A DNA stretch of 64,000 nucleotides from Candidatus Saccharimonadota bacterium (GTDB lineage Bacteria > Patescibacteriota > Saccharimonadia > Saccharimonadales > Saccharimonadaceae). Positions 54,467 through 59,222 of the stretch are shown here, piece by piece. The notes below the pieces were generated by a model. The model saw nothing but the letters and a program-made list of their open reading frames with translations. It was not told the DNA's origin and did not search any database. The stretch is taken from assembly GCA_027450165.1 (NCBI GenBank), contig DAIDKE010000001.1, forward strand, positions 196,373-260,372. The letters run 5' to 3'. The stretch's first letter is position 1. Every line of letters begins with the position of its first letter. The position numbers and the translations under genes are program-made.

Positions 54467-54539
54467 TGGTTTATTCCAGCGGTCTTGAAAACCGCCAAGT
54501 CGCAAGGCTTCGCGAGTTCGAATCTCGCCCCCTCCGCCA
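54452..54539 (+). tRNA. tRNA-Ser (anticodon TGA)
   Basis: Acceptor GGAGGGG pairs with CCCCTCC, discriminator G, encoded CCA. Anticodon stem GCGGT/ACCGC with loop CTTGAAA. A long variable arm (CAAGTCGCAAGGCTTCGCG region) is typical of class II tRNA-Ser. The first 15 bases also encode the end of the homing endonuclease gene. Confidence 0.95.
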
Positions 54540-54572
54540 ATAAAAATAACCGAGTAATCGGTTATTTTTATT
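54539..54572. terminator. Terminator after tRNA-Ser(TGA)
   Basis: AATAAAAATAACCG and CGGTTATTTTTATT form a 14-bp hairpin around a 6-nt loop. It is symmetric, so it can act for both strands. Confidence 0.8.
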
Positions 54573-54591
54573 GCACTGCATGACAATAACT

Positions 54592-54897
54592 TTATTCTTC
54601 TAGATATCTTTTTTGAAGTACATTGACCAGAGCCTTAACACAAGCCCATGCCTCGGTCCTATTAGATGTCATATCTGGGGGCAATTCAAGTGAACCTGCG
54701 AGTTCAAAAATGATTGGATACGCAGGGTGTCCGGCCGCGCCAGACCACTCTTCATCGTGACTATTTGCCACAACTCCAACCATGTGACTCGCCACTATCT
54801 CGTCTTCGGTTCCGTCAGCTAGCTCATCTAAGCACTGTTTCCAATAACGCGTCACCTCCGGCATGCTTGTTAAATCTTGTGGTCGTAATTTATCCAT
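54592..54897 (-). CDS. Hypothetical acidic protein
   Basis: No family recognised. 101 aa, acidic, soluble, without membrane segments. An AGGAGG site 4 nt before the ATG at 54897 is the strongest ribosome site in this neighbourhood and supports a real gene. The C-terminal WACVKALVNVLQKRYLEE looks helical. It lies alone between tRNA-Ser(TGA) and a GC-rich orphan, in the accessory tRNA region. Confidence 0.6.
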   Translation of the reverse strand: MDKLRPQDLTSMPEVTRYWKQCLDELADGTEDEIVASHMVGVVANSHDEEWSGAAGHPAYPIIFELAGSLELPPDMTSNRTEAWACVKALVNVLQKRYLEE

Positions 54898-54968
54898 AAT
54901 ACCTCCTAGGGTTTTGAGTAGTTTATTTTTATCGCTTAGCGAATGGAGTCGTGCTCAGGACTCACGTA

Positions 54969-54989
54969 GAAAGTTCTAGGCGAACTTTC
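54969..54989. terminator. Hairpin after the orphan gene at 54992
   Basis: GAAAGTT and AACTTTC form a 7-bp hairpin around CTAGGCG, directly 3' of the GC-rich orphan on the minus strand. No clear T-run, so it may be only a weak terminator. Confidence 0.4.
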
Positions 54990-54991
54990 GG

Positions 54992-55192
54992 TCAGTGGTT
55001 CGGGTTGATCTGGTCGTAGACCGTGTCGCCGCTCTCGCTGATGACGATGTGGCGGTGGTCGCTCGGGTACCCCGGCTCGGAGATGATGATGTCCGTCTGG
55101 GGTGCTCCGGTCTTGCCGTCGGTTCCGGCGTTGACCTTGACGGTTGCGTCAGGGCCGCTGCTCTGAACGTCGTAGCCCATCCTTGCTCCCAT
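54992..55192 (-). CDS. Small GC-rich orphan gene
   Basis: A 66-aa frame with start at 55192 or 55180; GGGAG at 5 nt before the latter supports 55180. No family recognised. The sequence is visibly richer in G+C and uses different codons from its neighbours, but the upstream region is AT-rich. Two other open frames overlap here, so the choice is moderately sure; this one has the most ordinary amino-acid mix (DIIISEPGYPSDHRHIVISE). Possibly acquired. Confidence 0.4.
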   Translation of the reverse strand: MGARMGYDVQSSGPDATVKVNAGTDGKTGAPQTDIIISEPGYPSDHRHIVISESGDTVYDQINPNH

Positions 55193-55345
55193 GGTTTCAC
55201 CACTGCTGTGGTGGTGCTGGCCCTGTTTGGTGTGGGTAGTCCTATGCGCTGGCCGCCAGCTTAGCTTACACACCCGGTGAACTACCTATATTTATGATAT
55301 AACATATTTTACAATTAGTGCAACGTAAACATATATATCGTACAG

Positions 55346-55374
55346 CAAAAAAGACGACCGAAAGTCGTCTTTTT
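55346..55374 (-). terminator. Terminator after tRNA-Ser(GCT)
   Basis: AAGACGAC / GTCGTCTT stem with loop CGAAA and A-run/T-run flanks. It follows the tRNA on the minus strand. Confidence 0.8.
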
Positions 55375-55378
55375 AGTT

Positions 55379-55471
55379 TGGCGGAGGAGGGGAGATTCGA
55401 ACTCCCGCACCAGATCTCTCCAGTCTAATGATTTAGCAAACCATCCCCTTCAGCCACTTGGGTACTCCTCC
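55379..55471 (-). tRNA. tRNA-Ser (anticodon GCT)
   Basis: Minus strand: acceptor GGAGGAG pairs with CTCCTCC, discriminator G, encoded CCA. Anticodon stem ATGGT/ATCAT with loop TTGCTAA. Long variable arm, as in class II tRNAs. 93 nt. Confidence 0.95.
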
Positions 55472-55585
55472 AGAGTTTTTGGCTGAACTTGATTGATTGT
55501 AGCATAAAACAGATTGAACGCCTAGATTGAAAGCCTTATATTTGCTACAATATGAATATAAGTATCTAATATGTAAGGAGGTGCC

Positions 55586-55987
55586 ATGAAGCGGAAAGTC
55601 CTGGCCTACATCCCTGTTCTTGTTGTTGCCCTGGTGCTGGCTAGCCAGATTTTTGCACCGTTATCGGCGCACGCTTTGTCGATTGTTGATGGCGCCAATG
55701 CTGCGCGCGGCAGCGGTCAGCCGGAATATTTGTTTGGTAATGGCGGTCTAGTTTCGACAATCGTGAACTTTATGCTGTTTGCGGTTGGTGCGCTGAGTGT
55801 GGTTATGATTATGTTCGGTGGCTTGCGCTACGTTCTGTCGGGCGGTAATTCGTCGGCTGTTGCGGCTGCAAAAAACACCATTCTTTATGCAATTATCGGT
55901 TTGGTGGTGGCGTTTTTCGCCTATGCAATCGTGCAATTTATCACCAGTGCCCTAACCGGCTCGATAACGGCGCCAACTAACGTCTAA
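55586..55987 (+). CDS. Pilin-like protein, copy 6 (outlying)
   Basis: 133 aa, most similar to copies 4 and 5: signal peptide (about 1-31, SAHALSIVD), then VNFMLFAVGALSVVMIMFGG and IIGLVVAFFAYAIVQFITSA joined by RYVLSGGNSSAVAAAKNTIL. No cysteine. It stands alone 3.1 kb from the pilin run, beyond hsp20, comF and two tRNAs. It has a near-perfect AAGGAGGT ribosome site 3 nt before the ATG, stronger than the other copies. Followed by a small membrane protein. Confidence 0.78.
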   Translation: MKRKVLAYIPVLVVALVLASQIFAPLSAHALSIVDGANAARGSGQPEYLFGNGGLVSTIVNFMLFAVGALSVVMIMFGGLRYVLSGGNSSAVAAAKNTILYAIIGLVVAFFAYAIVQFITSALTGSITAPTNV

Positions 55988-55999
55988 CGCTTAAGCTTA

Positions 56000-56008
56000 T
56001 GCTATACT
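56000..56008 (+). promoter_or_regulatory. Extended -10 promoter of the gene at 56016
   Basis: TGC-TATACT with 7 nt to the ATG. Confidence 0.55.
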
Positions 56009-56015
56009 GGGTCAC

Positions 56016-56492
56016 ATGGAAAACGATCAAGAGCAGCCGATAACTTGGAGCGCGCAGGAATATTTTCATCTTGAAAAGAACTTTTGGTGGTTCTTGGCGT
56101 TTGTGGCGATTGTTTTAGGGCTGATTGCGCTCGACATATTTTTGATGAAGTCTTACACCTTTTCAGCGCTGGTGATCGTGATGGCCGTGGCGGTAGTGAT
56201 TTACATCCGTCGACCACCAAAAACGCTTAACTACGCCCTTTCGAATAGCCAGGGTCTGTATGTTGGCGAAACTCTGCATAATTTTGATGAGTTCAAGGCT
56301 TTTGGGGTGATTAAAGACGGCGATCACCACTCGATCATGCTGATTCCAACCAAGCGCTTTTCGCCGGGCGTGTCGGTTTATTTTCCAGAGGAAGCTGGCG
56401 AAGCAATTGTCGATATTTTGGGCAATCACCTGCCGATGGAAGACCTAAAACTCGACGCCATCGATATTTTGGTGCGCAAACTTCATTTATAA
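56016..56492 (+). CDS. Small membrane protein with two transmembrane segments and PH-like tail
   Basis: 158 aa: polar head, two adjacent membrane segments (FWWFLAFVAIVLGLIALDIF and ALVIVMAVAVVIYI), then a ~90-residue beta-rich domain with HSIMLIPTKRFSPGVSVYFP. This resembles small membrane proteins of unknown role widespread in Patescibacteria, with a bacterial PH-like fold as the best guess. Apparently leaderless. It follows pilin copy 6 and may be transcribed with it. Confidence 0.6.
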   Translation: MENDQEQPITWSAQEYFHLEKNFWWFLAFVAIVLGLIALDIFLMKSYTFSALVIVMAVAVVIYIRRPPKTLNYALSNSQGLYVGETLHNFDEFKAFGVIKDGDHHSIMLIPTKRFSPGVSVYFPEEAGEAIVDILGNHLPMEDLKLDAIDILVRKLHL

Positions 56493-56525
56493 CAGATTAT
56501 TAGTCTCGCCTTTTGCCACCTGATA

Positions 56526-56534
56526 TGTTACAAT
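56526..56534 (+). promoter_or_regulatory. Extended -10 promoter upstream of tRNA-Arg
   Basis: TGT-TACAAT. About 95 bases of leader separate it from the tRNA, and this leader holds a short GC-rich hairpin (GCGCGTG with CATGCGC). Nothing else is seen between 56493 and 56630. Confidence 0.45.
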
Positions 56535-56629
56535 AATCAGGTTCGCGCCGCGTGGAAACACTTGTGGACGAAAGCACCTTCTAGTTACAGGGCGTGCTGC
56601 GCGTGCTTTACATGCGCGGTACGTCATTT

Positions 56630-56706
56630 GCACCCGTAGCTCAGCTGGATAGAGCGTTGGCTTGCGGAGCCAAAGGTCGTGTGTTCGAATCACGCCGGGT
56701 GTACCA
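56630..56706 (+). tRNA. tRNA-Arg (anticodon GCG)
   Basis: Acceptor GCACCCG with CGGGTGT (first pair G-U), discriminator A, encoded CCA. Anticodon stem TTGGC/GCCAA, loop TTGCGGA, anticodon GCG. Most bacteria use ACG (read as inosine) for this codon box; a GCG form is uncommon. Confidence 0.88.
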
Positions 56707-56715
56707 ATTGAATTT

Positions 56716-56745
56716 AAACCGTCTTTAACAGAGGCGGTTTTTGTT
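56716..56745 (+). terminator. Terminator after tRNA-Arg
   Basis: AAACCGTCTT and GAGGCGGTTT form a stem (with G-U pairs) and are followed by TTTTT. Confidence 0.75.
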
Positions 56746-56771
56746 TGTATATTGACTTATGTCACATAAAA

Positions 56772-56780
56772 TGGTATAAT
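56772..56780 (+). promoter_or_regulatory. Extended -10 promoter of the orphan gene at 56832
   Basis: TGG-TATAAT in an AT-rich stretch directly ahead of the GC-rich coding region; a ~45-base leader follows. Confidence 0.5.
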
Positions 56781-56831
56781 CAAAGTTAGTCGAATCATTT
56801 TCGCTTGTTCCTTCACTTGATCGGAGCCGCA

Positions 56832-57215
56832 ATGTCCACCAAGGCTGCACCGGCTCAGCGTAGCCCGCTGAGCCCCTATGCACTGACGCTCGACGACATG
56901 GTCGAGGGACTCAAGATCGTGCGGTATCACACCCTCTGTGGGGTGCTGGACGACGGAATTATCATCCAGGCACCCCACACGGTAGACGGAAAGCTCGCTG
57001 TGGGTGTTTATAACTACTACAGCGGCGCTGACATCCGATTCCTCGCCGATCTCGGCGTCACCCCCTATCCGAGCGGTAAGTTCAGCGACGTCTGCTACAC
57101 GATCGCCGCCAGCAACAAGAGCCGCATGCCAAGAAGGGTGATACCGATGCCCAATCAGGAACCGCTTGGCGAACCGGTTGCTGGTCGCCGACGAGGCGAC
57201 CGCGTCGGGGCGTGA
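56832..57215 (+). CDS. GC-rich orphan gene
   Basis: 127 aa from the ATG at 56832, with a GGAG ribosome site 7 nt upstream. No family recognised. The middle (HTLCGVLDDGIIIQAPHTVD, VGVYNYYSGADIRFLADLGV) has ordinary mixed composition with alternating hydrophobic residues, and the C-terminal tail is basic. Its G+C content and codon use differ clearly from the neighbouring housekeeping genes. It has its own promoter and terminator, so it looks like a self-contained cassette between tRNA-Arg and tRNA-Ser(CGA). Confidence 0.6.
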   Translation: MSTKAAPAQRSPLSPYALTLDDMVEGLKIVRYHTLCGVLDDGIIIQAPHTVDGKLAVGVYNYYSGADIRFLADLGVTPYPSGKFSDVCYTIAASNKSRMPRRVIPMPNQEPLGEPVAGRRRGDRVGA

Positions 57216-57239
57216 TTCGCGCTCCGCAGTTCCCCGCAA

Positions 57240-57284
57240 AGCAAAGAGCTCTGTCGGGTCGAACCGCGGAGCTTTTTGCTTTTC
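57240..57284 (+). terminator. Terminator of the orphan gene at 56832
   Basis: AGCAAAGAGCT pairs with AGCTTTTTGCT across a 19-nt loop, followed by TTTTC. Confidence 0.6.
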
Positions 57285-57329
57285 AAGGGGTAAGTTGTGT
57301 GATTTTATGCTAAAATAAGGCGACCACTT

Positions 57330-57417
57330 GGAGAGGTGCAGGAGTGGTTGAACTGGCCGCTCTCGAAAAGCGGTATGCCGCAAGGTATCGAGGGTTCGAA
57401 TCCCTCCCTCTCCGCCA
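57330..57417 (+). tRNA. tRNA-Ser (anticodon CGA)
   Basis: Acceptor GGAGAGG pairs with CCTCTCC, discriminator G, encoded CCA. Anticodon stem CCGCT/AGCGG, loop CTCGAAA. Long variable arm. TGC-TAAAAT at 57308-57316 is its probable promoter. Confidence 0.95.
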
Positions 57418-57424
57418 AGCAATG

Positions 57425-57449
57425 ACGATCCCGCGGGGTCGTTTTTGTT
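57425..57449 (+). terminator. Terminator after tRNA-Ser(CGA)
   Basis: ACGATCC / GGGTCGT stem with a short CGCG loop, then TTTTTGTTTT. Confidence 0.75.
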
Positions 57450-57478
57450 TTGACCAAATTTCCTCAATGTTGTATAAT
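57450..57478 (+). promoter_or_regulatory. Strong promoter of the gene at 57538
   Basis: TTGACC (57450-57455), 17-nt spacer, TATAAT (57473-57478): the closest match to a consensus housekeeping promoter in this window. It begins inside the T-run of the preceding terminator. Confidence 0.75.
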
Positions 57479-57537
57479 AGCAAATCTGACGACCTGGGCT
57501 TTGCTCGATCGTTCGCTCCTCGAGATTGGAGAAAAGC

Positions 57538-57855
57538 ATGTGGCTCATCGTGCTGTATATGCTGCTGTCGGCGGCCGGTTTGGCGCTGCTTGTCGGTGCG
57601 GGGCATTACATCGAGCACCACGAGGAGCACAGCCTGCGGGTGCTCATGACAGAGTCGACGCTGTCTAGCGTCGGTGTTGTCGCCTGTTTGACGAGCGTCG
57701 CGCTGGTTTTCATGGCGGCGACGCACACCACCAGCGTTTCCAGCCGCCCGATGGCGTCTGTTGGCGCGATCGTGTACGCACTGCTTGTGTATTCGTCGAG
57801 CGTGCTGATCGTGATGCGCAACCTCACCATCAGGGGCGAGGCGCCCAGCAGCTAG
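57538..57855 (+). CDS. GC-rich orphan membrane protein
   Basis: 105 aa with three predicted membrane segments: LIVLYMLLSAAGLALLVGAG, VGVVACLTSVALVFMAA and ASVGAIVYALLVYSSSVLIV. A short His/Glu-rich stretch (HYIEHHEEHSL) separates the first two. GGAGA before the ATG at 57538 is the ribosome site. No family recognised. It is GC-rich like the genes at 54992 and 56832 and driven by a strong promoter. It may have been acquired from an actinobacterium; composition alone cannot prove that. Confidence 0.6.
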   Translation: MWLIVLYMLLSAAGLALLVGAGHYIEHHEEHSLRVLMTESTLSSVGVVACLTSVALVFMAATHTTSVSSRPMASVGAIVYALLVYSSSVLIVMRNLTIRGEAPSS

Positions 57856-57892
57856 TCGAACGCCCCCTCTTCTCTCGTCTCAGGCAAAGCCC

Positions 57893-57934
57893 ACTGAAAT
57901 AGCCTATCCGGTTGTTTCGGTGGGCTATTTCAGT
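57893..57934 (+). terminator. Long hairpin after the orphan membrane gene
   Basis: A 12-bp perfect stem, ACTGAAATAGCC with GGCTATTTCAGT, plus an inner CCG/CGG pair. An alternative pairing of AGCCCAC with GTGGGCT is possible. No U-tract follows, so termination is less certain. Confidence 0.5.
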
Positions 57935-57963
57935 TGGCGCGGAGTTGACGTAGCGTCTACAAT
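57934..57963 (+). promoter_or_regulatory. Promoter of the HIT gene
   Basis: TTGGCG (57934-57939), 18-nt spacer, TACAAT (57958-57963), then exactly 6 nt to the ATG at 57970. The -35 box overlaps the last base of the preceding hairpin. Confidence 0.55.
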
Positions 57964-57969
57964 AGATGC

Positions 57970-58362
57970 ATGGAACCATCAATCTTTACGCGAATTATAA
58001 GGGGCGAAATACCAGCTCATAAAATTTATGAGGATGATCGGGTGATTGCTTTTTTGGACATTCATCCAATATCCGAGGGCCACACTTTAGTCGTACCTAA
58101 AACTCAAGTGCCATTTGTGTGGGACTTAAGCGACGACGATTACGCCTATTTGATGGCGACGGCGCGCAAGGTGGCGCTACATTTGCGCCAAAAACTGAAC
58201 GTGCCGTACGTTGGTGAGCAAATCATCGGTTATGATGTTCATCACGCTCACATTCACCTAGTGCCGTTTTCGACGCCTTCTGAATTCCATTTTGTGCCTA
58301 ATCCTAATGCCGAACCTGATCACGAGGCGCTGGCGGCTGTGGCTGATTTGCTGAGTTTTTAG
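57970..58362 (+). CDS. HIT family nucleotide-binding hydrolase
   Basis: 130 aa, near full length. FTRIIRGEIPAHKIYEDD and VIAFLDIHPISEGHTLVVPK are family sequence, and VHHAHIHLVPFS is the histidine triad. HIT (Hint-type) proteins hydrolyse AMP-lysine or dinucleotides, or bind adenosine. Transcription seems to begin at the start codon. RlmH follows with no spacer. Confidence 0.94.
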   Translation: MEPSIFTRIIRGEIPAHKIYEDDRVIAFLDIHPISEGHTLVVPKTQVPFVWDLSDDDYAYLMATARKVALHLRQKLNVPYVGEQIIGYDVHHAHIHLVPFSTPSEFHFVPNPNAEPDHEALAAVADLLSF

Positions 58363-58821
58363 ATGAGTTTAAAAGTACTGGCCATCGGCAAAAAGCACGA
58401 GTCCTGGGTGGTTGAGGGTATAAATCGCTTTTCTAAGCGGCTACAGGCGCCCTATGATTTGGAATGGGTAGTTTTAGCACATTCGGCTCTTGAGGGCCTC
58501 AGCGCCCGTCAGGAAGAGTCTGAGCGGCTATTAAATAAGCTTAATGCTAATGATTATGTTGTGCTGCTGGATGAACGTGGCCGTGAGCTTGACTCACCCG
58601 GTTTAGCGCATCTAATCGAGCAGCAGTTGGTCGCCGCTCGAAAAATAGTGTTTATCATTGGTGGGGCTTACGGTGTTGACGAGCGAGTGCGCCAGCGGGC
58701 TAACTACGTTTGGTCGCTTTCGCCACTGGTCTTTCCTCATCAGCTAGTCCGTTTAATTTTGACCGAACAGATATACCGCGCCCAAGAGATCAACAGCGGC
58801 GGACCGTACCACCACGAATGA
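58363..58821 (+). CDS. rlmH: 23S rRNA (pseudouridine1915-N3)-methyltransferase RlmH
   Basis: 152 aa SPOUT methyltransferase. VVLLDERGRELDSPGLAHLI, then IVFIIGGAYGVDERVRQRAN (knotted SAM site) and SLSPLVFPHQLVRLILTEQI with RAQEINSGGPYHHE at the end are all diagnostic. It modifies helix 69 of the large subunit RNA. It starts directly after the TAG of the HIT gene and is probably cotranscribed. Confidence 0.96.
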   Translation: MSLKVLAIGKKHESWVVEGINRFSKRLQAPYDLEWVVLAHSALEGLSARQEESERLLNKLNANDYVVLLDERGRELDSPGLAHLIEQQLVAARKIVFIIGGAYGVDERVRQRANYVWSLSPLVFPHQLVRLILTEQIYRAQEINSGGPYHHE

Positions 58822-58836
58822 TACGTTGACACTAAC

Positions 58837-58887
58837 TTGACATTTTTAAAAGGTTATGCTAAATTACTAGACATAACCTTTTAAAAA
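58837..58887 (+). promoter_or_regulatory. Promoter with embedded 16-bp inverted repeat
   Basis: TTGACA (58837-58842), 17-nt spacer and TAAATT (58860-58865). A perfect 16-bp inverted repeat (58843-58858 with 58872-58887) brackets the -10 box. A second TTGACA lies at 58826-58831. It could be an operator for the gene at 58893, or a terminator for rlmH, since the arm ends are T-rich and A-rich. Confidence 0.5.
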
Positions 58888-58892
58888 CAAAC

Positions 58893-59222
58893 ATGAACCT
58901 TAAAACACTCAACCCTTTACCGATACTAGTAACCGCTGCCATGGTGTTTGGTATTGTCGCTCACGATACCAATATTGACCGTGCAGCGGCGCTTGCTGTT
59001 GCTCTGCCGTCGATCGCCGCCGTTGGCTATGGCGCAATCGAAAACATCGCCCACCTCGGTGAACAACAGGTACACACTCACGTTGAACAGGTCAGTGTCA
59101 ATAATAATTACACCTCAGCTATGCCGCGTTTAATGCCGCGCGAAGACGAAAATACCAACGGTCGCAAACGTAAACAATACGCTTCAGACGCCGATAGCGA
59201 ATATCATTGGCCGTCGATTTAA
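58893..59222 (+). CDS. Small exported or membrane protein of unknown function
   Basis: 109 aa. The N-terminal ~45 residues are hydrophobic in two stretches (LPILVTAAMVFGIVAHD and ALAVALPSIAAVGYGAIENI), and the rest is polar, with a basic run (GRKRKQY) and acidic end. No family recognised. It lies after rlmH, and its promoter carries a striking inverted repeat, so expression may be regulated. Convergent with valS, overlapping by 4 bases. Confidence 0.5.
   Translation: MNLKTLNPLPILVTAAMVFGIVAHDTNIDRAAALAVALPSIAAVGYGAIENIAHLGEQQVHTHVEQVSVNNNYTSAMPRLMPREDENTNGRKRKQYASDADSEYHWPSI

Noticed and set aside
54217-54586. Minus-strand frames across tRNA-Ser(TGA)
   Set aside because: They translate the antisense of the tRNA (GARFELAKPCDL and GGGEIRTREALRL types), a known annotation artefact, and overlap the endonuclease gene.
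54976-55264. Two competing frames (minus and plus) over the GC-rich orphan at 54992
   Set aside because: The first is Thr/Arg/Ser low complexity and the second is Val/Asp-rich, both typical of shadows in GC-rich DNA. The 54992 frame has the more normal composition and a ribosome site.
56757-57726. Minus-strand frames of 263 and 138 aa across tRNA-Ser(CGA)
   Set aside because: They include antisense tRNA peptides (GGEGGIRTLDTLRH, GRDSNPRYLAAYR) and are shadows of GC-rich genes on the other strand.
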